A stretch of DNA of 64,000 nt from contig JAPLCW010000185.1 of NCBI GenBank assembly GCA_026392015.1, positions 1 through 64,000 of the forward strand, written 5' to 3'. A program made the translations under genes and the position numbers. Source of the stretch: Candidatus Auribacterota bacterium (GTDB lineage: Bacteria; Auribacterota; Tritonobacteria; UBA1439). The notes below the pieces were generated by a model. It searched no databases. It worked only from the letters and a program-made list of their open reading frames with translations, and was not told the DNA's origin. Shown here one piece after another: positions 54,670 to 62,359 of this stretch. The first letter of the stretch is position 1. Every line of letters starts with the position of its first letter.

Positions 54670-55584
54670 ATGTTGCGGAAATTCGAGATAGACTCGGGAA
54701 GGGTCGTGGAGAGCGCCTCGGAGGAGAGCCCTATTCTGGTGTTTGCGAATCCCGACCTGAGCGAAAAGAAGAAACTCGTTGAAACCTACAAGATCGACGA
54801 GCAGCACATAAATTACGCATTGGACCCCGAGGAGCTCGCACGGCTGGAATTGGAGCCCGGCTGCGTCTCCTGTTTCTTGAAGATCCCGAAAAACTACTCC
54901 GCGCAGGACCATTTTCTCTTCAAGGTCTCTACCTTGGGGGCATTCCTTGTTCCGGAGCGCCTTATCCTCGTGCTCGGGGAGGATATCAGCCTCTTTGACG
55001 GAAAGTCGTTCATGAAGACGACGGCCCTTTCCGACCTGCTGCTAAATCTCCTCTACAGGGTCATCTGTCATTTTTTGGGACATCTGAAGACAATCAATAT
55101 GATCTGCGATGAGCTGGAAAAGAAGATCAATAGAGCGATGGAGAATAAGCACCTGATCAATCTCTTTACCCTCGAGAAGAGCCTGGTCTACTACCTCAAT
55201 GCGATTAATTCAAACGGCGTTCTTATTGACAAGATCAAGCTGAACGCGGCCAGGCTCGGCTTCGATCAGGAGCGTGTGGATGCAATAAACGAGATTACTA
55301 TCGAGAACACCCAGTGCTGCAAGCAGGCGGAGGTATATTCGAACATACTCGCCAGCCTCATGGATGCCCGAGTCTCCATCGTCAGCAATAATCTTAACGT
55401 CCTCATCAAGATGCTGAACATCATTACCATCGGCATCATGGTGCCGACGCTCGTGGTCTCCATCTTCTCTATGAACGTGACCCTCCCGTTTCAGCAATTC
55501 CATCACGCCTTCTGGGTCATCATGAGCTTCGCCATCATCTCCGGGCTCGGCGTATTCTTTATGTGGAAGTATTTCAGGTGGTGA
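54670..55584 (+). CDS. CorA-family divalent cation transporter, variant SMN motif
   Basis: A 304-residue protein of usual CorA length: a cytosolic alpha/beta N-terminal domain, long helices from ~125 to 245 forming the funnel, and two C-terminal helices (NIITIGIMVPTLVVSIFSM and FWVIMSFAIISGLGVFFMW). CorA proteins form pentamers that pass Mg2+ or Co2+, with a G-M-N motif at the end of TM1. Here the motif reads S-M-N (IFSMNVTLPF), so the Gly is replaced while Met-Asn is kept. The ending KYFRW is basic like the family's K-K-x-W tail. The ATG is preceded by a gggaaaggtgat site. It is a single gene unit. Confidence 0.88.
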   Translation: MLRKFEIDSGRVVESASEESPILVFANPDLSEKKKLVETYKIDEQHINYALDPEELARLELEPGCVSCFLKIPKNYSAQDHFLFKVSTLGAFLVPERLILVLGEDISLFDGKSFMKTTALSDLLLNLLYRVICHFLGHLKTINMICDELEKKINRAMENKHLINLFTLEKSLVYYLNAINSNGVLIDKIKLNAARLGFDQERVDAINEITIENTQCCKQAEVYSNILASLMDARVSIVSNNLNVLIKMLNIITIGIMVPTLVVSIFSMNVTLPFQQFHHAFWVIMSFAIISGLGVFFMWKYFRW

Positions 55585-55860
55585 ACTGGATAAAAATAGC
55601 GATTAGGCGATTGGGCGATTAGGTTAAAACGGTAAGCACACAATCGCTTAATCGCTCAATCGCCTAATCGCTCAAAGAATCTCGCGCCCGGGTTTGATCG
55701 TTCGGCTGAGTTTATACTGAGCGCAGCCGAAGTACCCAGGACAAGTTCATCGGACCCCTACAAATCAACGTCACCCAAATTGAGCCATTGGGATGAGTGG
55801 GGCAGGATGAGTGGGGCGGGTTGCATATCCCGGCTCACTGCGTTATACTAATGGGCGTAC
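55585..55860. repeat. Intergenic gcgatt-word palindrome and ttcggctgag repeat
   Basis: Bases 55593-55676 are a run of gcgattaggcgattgggcg and its complement cgctcaatcgcctaatcgc, which can form a long cruciform. Bases 55690-55775 are the inverted relative of 37199-37281. There is no coding signal. Confidence 0.6.
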
Positions 55861-55865
55861 TGGAT

Positions 55866-55898
55866 AAGGGGCCGGGGATTGGATACCCTGGCCCCTTT
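55866..55898 (+). terminator. Terminator-like hairpin
   Basis: aaggggccgggg and ccctggcccctt pair across a 9-base loop and are followed by tct. It lies 35 bp before the HAD gene. It may end transcription from upstream or attenuate the HAD gene. Confidence 0.45.
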
Positions 55899-55932
55899 CT
55901 ACTAAGATAATCTCCTTGGGAAAGGCAATGAT

Positions 55933-56865
55933 ATGAGGAAGCTTAAGGGAATAAGGGCGGTCGTCACCGATGCCGATAACACATTGTATAGCTGGATTGA
56001 GTACATAGTCCCCAGTCTGGAGGCGATGACGGATGCGCTTTGCCGCGCCACCGGCTTCACGCGCGACGCGGTCGTAACCTCCATGAAGAAGGTGTTCAGC
56101 GCTTATAGCACCAACGAGTACGCATTTGTCCTCCAGAGCGCCGACATCTTCGAAGAGATGCGGCGGCGCGACTACCGCTGGTTCCAGGAGCATGTGATCA
56201 ACGCGGCGCGTTTTTCGTTCAACCGCGCCAGAAAAACGCACCTCAATCTCTACCCCGGGGTGCACAAGACGCTGCATGTCCTCTGCAGCCACGGCATCCG
56301 CGTCATCGGGCTCAGCGACGCCCCCTCTTTTTCAGCCGAGCAGCGCCTGAAACATCTCAATGTGGATAAGTATCTCCAGGCGCTCTACGCGCTCAAGTCA
56401 TACCCGGTGCCGAGGGAGAAGTCGCTCGACGAGGCGATTGTGAACAGGATGAAAATGGGCTACTATCGTTCGCACATCAACAAGGTTGTGGAACTCCCGT
56501 TGAGCTTCGAGAAACCGAGCACACTAGGGCTGAAGAAGATATTGGAGGATGAGCATCTCCGGCCCGAGAAAGTGGTGGTTATCGGAGACAGCCTGAAAAA
56601 GGACATCCGCATCGCCAGGGATATGGGGATTGCGAATGTGTGGGCGCGCTACGGCACGGTGGTGCCCAAAGAGTTGAAGGAAAAACTGAACTACTACTCC
56701 GCGCCCGAGATACAGCGGAGGAACGTTGCCCAGCCGGGCGAGGTCCCCTACGAGCCGATGTATACAGTCGACCGGTTCGACCAGCTTCTGGAGATTATCG
56801 ATCTCCCGCCATGGCGCATCGAGGGAGTGACAGCGCCTCCGCCAATCCCTGCCCCGGCGCACTGA
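55933..56865 (+). CDS. HAD-superfamily hydrolase
   Basis: A 310-residue cytosolic protein with HAD motif I VVTDADNTLY (D13 nucleophile, D15 acid), motif II in VIGLSDAPSF, the motif III Lys probably in the KPSTLGLKKIL segment, and motif IV VVIGDSLKKDIRIARDMG with the metal-binding Asp pair. These enzymes are usually phosphatases. Compared with typical HAD phosphatases (~220 residues) it has a larger cap insert (residues 25-105) and an extra Pro-rich C-terminal ~45 residues (YEPMYTVDRFDQL...PPPIPAPAH). The ATG has a gggaaaggc site. It is a single gene between repeat regions, and the substrate cannot be guessed. Confidence 0.88.
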   Translation: MRKLKGIRAVVTDADNTLYSWIEYIVPSLEAMTDALCRATGFTRDAVVTSMKKVFSAYSTNEYAFVLQSADIFEEMRRRDYRWFQEHVINAARFSFNRARKTHLNLYPGVHKTLHVLCSHGIRVIGLSDAPSFSAEQRLKHLNVDKYLQALYALKSYPVPREKSLDEAIVNRMKMGYYRSHINKVVELPLSFEKPSTLGLKKILEDEHLRPEKVVVIGDSLKKDIRIARDMGIANVWARYGTVVPKELKEKLNYYSAPEIQRRNVAQPGEVPYEPMYTVDRFDQLLEIIDLPPWRIEGVTAPPPIPAPAH

Positions 56866-56978
56866 AAAGCCTTCCTTTATCATCTCCGGCTGCGGGTTTC
56901 TTTGCCGCAGAGAGGCATGACGTACAATCTCTCGGACTTTTCGCCATCAAGGCAGGGTACACTCTTTCCATTCACAAC

Positions 56979-57118
56979 TGTATACAAAGTATACACTTTT
57001 GGCTCTCAGAGGTGTAAACAAAGTATGCAAATTGGACTTTTTTAGAATACATCGAGAATTTTCATGTTTGCGATCATCGCTGCAACTGATTCGGCGCGTG
57101 CTCATTACGACTGTTTTT
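56979..57118 (+). promoter_or_regulatory. Duplicated upstream region, copy 1, with two enhancer-like sites
   Basis: A 140-bp region with a close second copy at 59162-59303. It contains tgtatacaaagtataca (56979-56995) and tgtaaacaaagtatgca (57013-57029) in direct orientation with start-to-start spacing of 34 bp. It is followed 23 bp later by a sigma-54-like promoter. This looks like an upstream activator region with two binding sites on the same helix face. Confidence 0.6.
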
Positions 57119-57141
57119 ATTTTTTTTTATAAACTGCAAGT

Positions 57142-57158
57142 TTGGCATAGAAATTGCT
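57142..57158 (+). promoter_or_regulatory. Sigma-54-like -24/-12 promoter
   Basis: TTGGCATAGAAATTGCT carries the -24 GG and -12 GC doublets with the required 12-base spacing and matches TGGCA-N6-TTGCT closely. It lies about 130 bp after the second upstream site and 334 bp before the start of the exported-protein gene at 57492. The leader holds the stem-loop repeat 57262-57347. Confidence 0.6.
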
Positions 57159-57261
57159 GTCATATTAACTGTAAACGGATTGTATGATTTTACCGCCAAT
57201 GCTGTATATTTGATTTTCGCGGTAAAATGAGAGGTGTATCGCACCATACAAGAAGAAGAAG

Positions 57262-57347
57262 GGAGTTACCCATCCCGCCGTGGCGGGACCCTCGCCTCGG
57301 CGAGCTTTGCAAGAAACGCTCGGCTTCGGGCGGATGTGGATAACTCC
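57262..57347. repeat. Stem-loop repeat, inverted relative of 9124-9199
   Basis: 86 bp bounded by ggagttaccc and ggataactcc, containing cgagctttgcaagaaacgct. It lies in the putative leader between the sigma-54-like promoter and the gene at 57492. Confidence 0.6.
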
Positions 57348-57491
57348 TCCGCAATGAAAAATGAGGGCCAAAAATATGCAAAAGCAGGGGGGATAGAGAA
57401 TATTTATAGGTAATATGCTCGGATTGGGAGAGTTAGAGAAAATTTTAAGGAAAACTTTTGACAATACCCCGGAATGAAGGAGTGATGAGAG

Positions 57492-58583
57492 ATGAGAGCA
57501 ACATTAGCGGTGGTTGTAAGCGTGATGATTGCGGCGAGTTTGTACGGCACGGTGGTTGCGGGGAACCTGGATTCCGCCGGCGCACCATCAGGGGGAAGCG
57601 GGATGTATTCACTCTCACAGATCTATGATTACCTGAACTCGGGGATAAAGGCAACACCTGTCCCCAGTTTCCAGGGACCAGGTGCAGCCCCCGGCTCGAC
57701 GATGAAGACCACGAGGGAGATTTACGAGAGCATCGAGGCGAAGCACAACCAGTGCAATGTGACCGCTGCCCATGTTGAGGCAGGCTGGATGTTCTTCTGC
57801 ACACAATCGGGAAGCTGGGGGGTGCAGACAGGGACATTAGTTGTACCGCCAACCCCAACACCAACCATAACCCCAACCCCATCCCCATCCTCAACCGCAA
57901 CATGGTCGTTAAACGCAGCCGGCTGCAACGCCACTACCGGCTGGCATTGGTACACAACCAACGGCCGCAGTGCCTGCTGGAGCAAGACCCTCGCCGATTC
58001 AGTTTCCTGGAATAAGGGGGTGGGGAATGATAGCAGAAAGACTGGTTCCTATACCTGCACCTCCCTTGTAACATACGACCTAAAGACCCGTATGGAGGCA
58101 GCTGTTAATCAGGATTGGACCAAGATTATAACTAGTGCTGGTGATTTAAGTGCTTTGGCCATTGCAGATTGTATAGATGGCACAAAGGATCTAGTTGACT
58201 GTTCAACTAGTGTCTGCACTGGTTGGTCAAGCACCAACACCTGGCTCAGAGACTGGGCCGGAGCAGCAGGCAAATCAGCCCTGCCGTATCTGGGTGATGA
58301 TGCCGGCACTATAAATGACTACAATACTGCCTGCGCGAGTAGTTCCAATGACCTGCCTTTAGCTTGTGCTACGCCTAACGCATTCTATCTGAATCGCAAA
58401 GCCTGTAGCGATGGCGATACAAACTACAGCTGGGCTGCCGCCTGTGGCTACTCCAGCGGCGATGGCTGGTCCACGATCGCGCGGCTACTGGGCTACTATT
58501 CCTGCTCCTCCCAGGACTACAACGACACGTCGGGCACGAGCGGCAACCTAGCATTTCGCGTAGTTGCGCGGCCAGCGGAATGA
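57492..58583 (+). CDS. Exported modular protein: shared N-terminal module, PTP linker, Trp/Cys-rich domain
   Basis: A 363-residue protein with a Sec signal (residues 1-23, ending VVAG). Module A (25-115) reads NLDSAGAPSGGSGMYSLSQI, MKTTREIYESI and FFCTQSGSWGVQTGT. It is shared with 60320-61105 and with the remnant at 386-568, and from memory resembles a module found before DUF1566-like domains in other bacteria. A Pro/Thr linker (PTPTPTITPTPSP, 120-132) follows. The C-terminal domain (138-363) has 11 Cys, many Trp and Tyr, and motifs such as TGWHWYTTNGRSACWSK, FYLNRKACSDG and the ending FRVVARP. Its codons are visibly less GC-rich than the module's. The ATG has an aaggag site. Likely secreted or surface-bound; the function is unknown. 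Confidence 0.75.
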   Translation: MRATLAVVVSVMIAASLYGTVVAGNLDSAGAPSGGSGMYSLSQIYDYLNSGIKATPVPSFQGPGAAPGSTMKTTREIYESIEAKHNQCNVTAAHVEAGWMFFCTQSGSWGVQTGTLVVPPTPTPTITPTPSPSSTATWSLNAAGCNATTGWHWYTTNGRSACWSKTLADSVSWNKGVGNDSRKTGSYTCTSLVTYDLKTRMEAAVNQDWTKIITSAGDLSALAIADCIDGTKDLVDCSTSVCTGWSSTNTWLRDWAGAAGKSALPYLGDDAGTINDYNTACASSSNDLPLACATPNAFYLNRKACSDGDTNYSWAAACGYSSGDGWSTIARLLGYYSCSSQDYNDTSGTSGNLAFRVVARPAE

Positions 58584-58598
58584 TTTGGTTATTTGATG

Positions 58599-58632
58599 AT
58601 TTGGAAGCCGGGGTTTTTCCCGGCTTCCAAAT
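58599..58632 (+). terminator. Strong hairpin terminator
   Basis: atttggaagccggg pairs perfectly with cccggcttccaaat (14 bp) around a gttttt loop, 16 bases after the stop codon at 58583. A T-rich stretch (cttttct) follows 8 bases later. It probably ends transcription of the exported-protein gene. Confidence 0.75.
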
Positions 58633-58651
58633 CGGAAATCTTTTCTGAAAA

Positions 58652-58792
58652 ATGATTACACTACACAGAAGAGAAATTTTTTATCTAATTGAAGGAGAGG
58701 ACGCGAAACGATTGGCGCGGCCCCTTGGCTTGAAGCTGGTTGAGAAAAAGGTCGTTTCTCCGGGAGGCGAGGAGGACGCACAGAATAAATGA
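58652..58792 (+). CDS. Possible 46-residue small protein
   Basis: An open frame from ATG 58652 to the stop at 58790-58792, encoding a charged peptide (MITLHRREIFYLIEGEDAKR, then LARPLGLKLVEKKVVSPGGEE). The amino-acid pattern looks protein-like, with an amphipathic helix then a strand, but the ribosome site is weak and it follows directly on a terminator. It could be a relic of a larger gene. The rest of 58793-59161 is non-coding and includes ccgaaatccgaaatcc words and a gcttcgtcccgcgtagtggg stretch. Confidence 0.3.
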   Translation: MITLHRREIFYLIEGEDAKRLARPLGLKLVEKKVVSPGGEEDAQNK

Positions 58793-59161
58793 CGAAACCC
58801 GAAATCCGAAATCCAAATCAATGACGAAACCAGAATGAGGAATGACGGTTGGGAGAAAGCGTAACAGTAATTTCCAGCGGAGAAGAAAAGCTTGTAACGG
58901 GACGACGCGGCGATCCACCATTAAACGATGATTGCTTCGTCCCGCGTAGTGGGACTCGCATTGAAAATCTTTCATTATCCGCTATTTAGGAAGTTCGGAA
59001 TTGAGCCATTTTTTGTTGCTCGAACAGGCTCCTTTCTATCCTACTATTTCTGGCTCAATGGAAATATCCCATCCTTCCCTGGCCCCTTCTTTCAGGTGCC
59101 TGTAGAGGAGTTATTTCTATCTTGTCATCTGAGGAACATTACCATTCTTGTATGACAAGAG

Positions 59162-59303
59162 TTGTAAACAAAGTATAAACTTTTGGCTCTCAGAGGTGTA
59201 AACAAAGTATGCAAATCCGACATTTCTAGAATCCACCGAGAATTTTCACCTTTGCAATCATCGTTCCAAGTGTTTGGTCTGGTACTCATTACAACTATTT
59301 TTC
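59162..59303 (+). promoter_or_regulatory. Duplicated upstream region, copy 2, with two enhancer-like sites
   Basis: Copy of 56979-57118: tgtaaacaaagtataaa (59163-59179) and tgtaaacaaagtatgca (59197-59213), again exactly 34 bp apart. The downstream gaattttcaYctttgc and ctcattac stretches are conserved. Confidence 0.6.
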
Positions 59304-59327
59304 ACTAATGAAGGAAAGATTGTTAAG

Positions 59328-59344
59328 TTGGCGCGGAAAATGCA
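59328..59344 (+). promoter_or_regulatory. Sigma-54-like -24/-12 promoter
   Basis: TTGGCGCGGAAAATGCA has GG and GC doublets at the 12-base spacing. The -12 element is ATGC rather than TTGC. It lies 131 bp after the second upstream site (59197), matching the geometry of copy 1, and 60 bp before the gene start at 59405. Confidence 0.5.
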
Positions 59345-59404
59345 GGCTAATTACTTGTGGTTTTGTGAATGTGCATCGATTGTATCACTCCTGCGGAAAG
59401 AATT

Positions 59405-60229
59405 ATGACTCTCATTATCATTGCCTTGGCGCTCTTCGCAGCCTCCTTCGCTGATGCCGTACCCGCCAATTCTCCTTTTCCTCAATGCTATAATTTCCCA
59501 TTCCCCTCCGACTTGGGGAAAAACGACTACCTCCAGCACCCATGCATGGCCCCGGCGAAGATCGGTAGGATCCTTGAAGGCAACAACTTGATCTGGGGGG
59601 AGAGCATAGGATGGATCAATCTCGGGGCGACGCACGCCGAGGTGAAGATCGGCTCAAACATATTGGCGGGTTGGATCTGGTTGGAAAACTGCGGCTGGGT
59701 GTGCCTCGGCAACGGGCATCCTCTGGATGCGAGGCGCTACTCCAACCGTGGCTCCTGTGACTGGGGAGTCAACAACGATGGTCGGGGCAAGTTGTCCGGT
59801 TTTGCCTGGTCTGAAGTCACGGGCTGGATCAGTTTCCGCACCGGTCATTCGTGTGTATGCCTGGATGAGAGCGGCCAGTTTTGCGGCTATGCGTGGGGAG
59901 AGAATGCAGGGTGGATGCATTTCGGGCCTGGCAGCACAGCGCAATATCTTGCGAAGGCGGATCCCGGGCCGTGGAGAGATATCGGGCCGGAACCGGGAGG
60001 GAGACTCGCCGGGAGGCAAAATGATTCTGAAATAAGCAGTGGCTCTGTCCCCGTCACAGGCCTGAATAACAATTATGAGAGATACAACAAGGATATCCGG
60101 ACAGTCTGTCCGCTCAGGCTGGGAAAAGATGATTCCCATGCGGCTATTCGGTGTTGCGATACGCCGATTTATATAAGCAGTCTTGCCAAACTTTCTCCCA
60201 TTCGCGCTCCTCCGCGTTGCGGGTATTAG
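59405..60229 (+). CDS. Exported protein with WGENxGWxxFG repeats
   Basis: A 274-residue protein. The start at ATG 59405 gives a clean signal peptide (MTLIIIALALFAASFADAVP) with a ggaaag site. The frame's earlier ATG at 59369 would spoil it. The mature part holds four repeat-like motifs: IWGESIGWINLG (63-74), WLENCGWVCLG (92-102), FAWSEVTGWISF (133-144) and YAWGENAGWMHFG (162-174), a pattern I recall from exported proteins of Planctomycetes and other environmental bacteria, of unknown function and probably beta-structured. The tail after residue 185 lacks repeats and is low in pattern. Its promoter region is a duplicate of that before 57492, so the two are probably co-regulated. Confidence 0.75.
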   Translation: MTLIIIALALFAASFADAVPANSPFPQCYNFPFPSDLGKNDYLQHPCMAPAKIGRILEGNNLIWGESIGWINLGATHAEVKIGSNILAGWIWLENCGWVCLGNGHPLDARRYSNRGSCDWGVNNDGRGKLSGFAWSEVTGWISFRTGHSCVCLDESGQFCGYAWGENAGWMHFGPGSTAQYLAKADPGPWRDIGPEPGGRLAGRQNDSEISSGSVPVTGLNNNYERYNKDIRTVCPLRLGKDDSHAAIRCCDTPIYISSLAKLSPIRAPPRCGY

Positions 60230-60319
60230 CCATAGTTTCATTGCGAGTCCCACGAAGTGGGGCGTGAAAATCTCACCTTTATCAACTTCAAGATGAATCA
60301 AGAAAGGATTGGTGTCAAA

Positions 60320-61105
60320 ATGAGAAATTTAATCGCAGCAGCTCTGAGTTTAATGTTGATGGTTGGCCTGTCATGCGTGGCTATTGCGGGGAGTCTTGAC
60401 TCCCCCGGTGCCCCTTCCGCGGGGAGCGGGATGTACACGCTCCAGAACCTGTACGACTACCTGACAAGCGGAACGGAGCTCACGGTGCAGACCGGCTTCC
60501 AGGAGCCCACGTCAGGCCCCACCGCTGGCACCATGAAGACGACAAAGAAGATCGGGGATGATGTGAAATCCTTATTTGACCTGTGCGCAATCACGACTGC
60601 CGCAAATGTTGAATCGGGAATGCCATTCTTCTGCACGCAGCCGGGAAGCTGGGGAGTTCAGACGGGAACATTAAGCGTGCTGCCGAGACCGACAGCAACC
60701 CCAACCATAACCCCAACCCCAACCATAACCCCAACCCCAACACCAACGGGTACGCCGTCGCATGCTTGGTGCGTGGCGCTCGGCGGATGGTGGGGACCCG
60801 ACGGCCTGGGGGGGTCGGGATGTTGGTTTGGGGCGGATAGGTGGCCGTCAGGCACGTTTGTTTCGTGCGATACAATTTGTTCGGAACATGGCGCGTTAAC
60901 CTGTGATTCCAGGAACTGGAATGACACTAATTGCCAGTACTGCCTCTCCCAGCATCCCACGTTCTCTTGCAACTCCCCTTGCGGAGGTACGGTTCCACTA
61001 ATGGACAACAGATCCGAGTACTGTGGACAAAGGGCAGAGGGTTGCAACCAAAATTGCAGTCAGACTTCAAACAACGACCTGCGTTTGTGCCTTTGCAAGC
61101 AGTAG
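60320..61105 (+). CDS. Exported modular protein: shared N-terminal module, PTIT linker, Cys-rich domain
   Basis: A 261-residue protein beginning at ATG 60320 (the longer frame from 60257 has no signal sequence). Signal peptide 1-23. Module A (25-117) has SLDSPGAPSAGSGMYTLQNL, TMKTTKKIGDD and FFCTQPGSWGVQTGT. The linker (122-146) is PTATPTITPTPTITPTPTPT, encoded by an aaccccaaccataa tandem. The C-terminal domain (about 149-261) has 14 Cys, an even number suited to disulfides in an exported protein, and shows no similarity to the C-terminal domain of 57492. The two proteins thus share a module and differ in the business end. A gaaagg ribosome site is present. No copy of the sigma-54-like region precedes it, so it may be transcribed with 59405. 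Confidence 0.75.
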   Translation: MRNLIAAALSLMLMVGLSCVAIAGSLDSPGAPSAGSGMYTLQNLYDYLTSGTELTVQTGFQEPTSGPTAGTMKTTKKIGDDVKSLFDLCAITTAANVESGMPFFCTQPGSWGVQTGTLSVLPRPTATPTITPTPTITPTPTPTGTPSHAWCVALGGWWGPDGLGGSGCWFGADRWPSGTFVSCDTICSEHGALTCDSRNWNDTNCQYCLSQHPTFSCNSPCGGTVPLMDNRSEYCGQRAEGCNQNCSQTSNNDLRLCLCKQ

Positions 61106-61136
61106 CGCGATCCTCGTGATACACTACTGAGGGAAT

Positions 61137-61176
61137 AGCGGCAGGGAGTTTGTTGTTCGCATTGCTCCCTGCCGCT
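61137..61176 (+). terminator. Hairpin after the Cys-rich protein gene
   Basis: agcggcagggag pairs with ctccctgccgct (12 bp, 16-base loop) 31 bases after the stop at 61105. No T-run follows, so it may be a 3'-end-stabilising hairpin or a Rho-assisted end rather than a classical terminator. Confidence 0.5.
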
Positions 61177-61855
61177 GGCGGAGATAACTCCGAATCTTCG
61201 TGTAAGAAGATCCTTGCTCTTTAAGCCGGAGTAACTTCATTTTCATCTGACGAATGGATCCGGATGAAATCCCGATGATTCATCCAGATATAATGTCCGT
61301 TCGCCAGAAGACCGGGAGTTCCATGCGATGCCGCATGGCGTCGTGTCCGTTCCTAACGCTGTCTACGGTATGCAGGGCGGCCGGCGGGCGGGGATGAATG
61401 GCAACGCCGGCTTCCATCGGCGGGGAGTATGCTTTTTAAACCACGAAGGCCACAAAGAGCGCGAAGATAATATTTTTGGCTCAACACGGATTTTAGTGAT
61501 CCCAAAAATCAGCAAAATATCCCTCCCCCTCAAGGGGAAGGGGATATGCAGCGATTCCATAGTTAGTATCATTTTGCGGCGCAGTTTGTTATCCAGTTTT
61601 GGCTGCGCATATTCTTCACAAAAATCTGTGTTGAGCCATATTTTCTTACTAACTATCTTTGCGACCTTCGTGCGCTTCGGGGTAGAGACACAATTTGGTT
61701 GCGGCCAGCAGGCCGCGCTGTGTGTGTATGGTGGGCGTTGAAAATTCAATATGTGTCACAGATGAACCCAGATAAGGCACAGATATATTTGGTTGCGGCC
61801 TTTGTGCCGCGCTGTGATATACTTTTCCAAAAGAACGAGATAGTGAGGAGGAGAG
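61177..61855. other. Intergenic, nested inverted repeats
   Basis: There is no convincing gene. Outer arms ccacgaaggccacaaagagc (61441-61460) and its near-complement (about 61660-61685) enclose the element 61478-61637. Further right, ttggttgcggcc occurs at about 61697 and 61790, both followed by a ccgcgctgtg word. An agtgaggaggagag ribosome site precedes dcd. Confidence 0.5.
61478..61637. repeat. MITE-like element with ggctcaacac ends
   Basis: 160 bp, left end ggctcaacacggatttt, right end the complement of ggctcaacacagatttt, with an inner tccctccccctcaaggggaa palindrome. It is a single copy in this window and sits inside a second, outer inverted repeat. Confidence 0.7.
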
Positions 61856-62359
61856 ATGAGTGTCATTGCGCAGAGCGAACTCGAAAAGCTGTTGAAGGAG
61901 GGCGTCATCAAGGTTGAACCATTCTCTTTTGATCAGATAGGCCCTGGCTCGATCGACCTTCATCTGGGCAACGAGTTCACTGTGTTCCGGAAGGTGAGGG
62001 AGGTGTTTCACGTCACCGATGAGACCGATTACCGGACGATCAGCGAAACAATTCGTGTGAACGATTTCTTCGTGCTCATGCCGGGTGAGTCGGCTCTCGC
62101 AAAAACCGTGGAGAAGATAACCCTGCCGGATGACATTTGCGGGAGGCTCGAGGGGAGAAGCAGGTTTTCCAGGCTAGGCCTCCTCGTGCACATCACCGCC
62201 TCTTTCATGCACCCGGGGATCTCCAACCATCAGGTTCTTGAGATGTATAACGCCAGCCCCATTCCGCTGGCGGTTCACCCGGGCACGAAAATCTGTCAAT
62301 TCGTATTCGAAAGGACGATTGGCAGGGGGCACTATAGCGGCAAGTTCGTGAATCAATAA
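61856..62359 (+). CDS. dcd: dCTP deaminase
   Basis: A 167-residue cytosolic enzyme of the Dcd/Dut trimer fold that deaminates dCTP to dUTP (or to dUMP in bifunctional members), feeding thymidylate synthesis. GSIDLHLG (31-38), GRLEGRSRFSRLGLLVHITA (96-115) and HPGISNHQVLEMYN (119-132) match the family. By position S102, R106 and E129 correspond to the catalytic S111, R115 and E138 of the E. coli enzyme. It is slightly shorter than E. coli Dcd (193), as are many environmental homologues. ATG 61856 follows a strong gaggaggag site. It is a single gene, and its neighbours are not nucleotide enzymes. Confidence 0.93.
   Translation: MSVIAQSELEKLLKEGVIKVEPFSFDQIGPGSIDLHLGNEFTVFRKVREVFHVTDETDYRTISETIRVNDFFVLMPGESALAKTVEKITLPDDICGRLEGRSRFSRLGLLVHITASFMHPGISNHQVLEMYNASPIPLAVHPGTKICQFVFERTIGRGHYSGKFVNQ

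Noticed and set aside
60698-60757. aaccccaaccataa tandem repeat as a regulatory repeat
   Set aside because: It is coding sequence for the Pro/Thr linker of the exported protein, in frame throughout.
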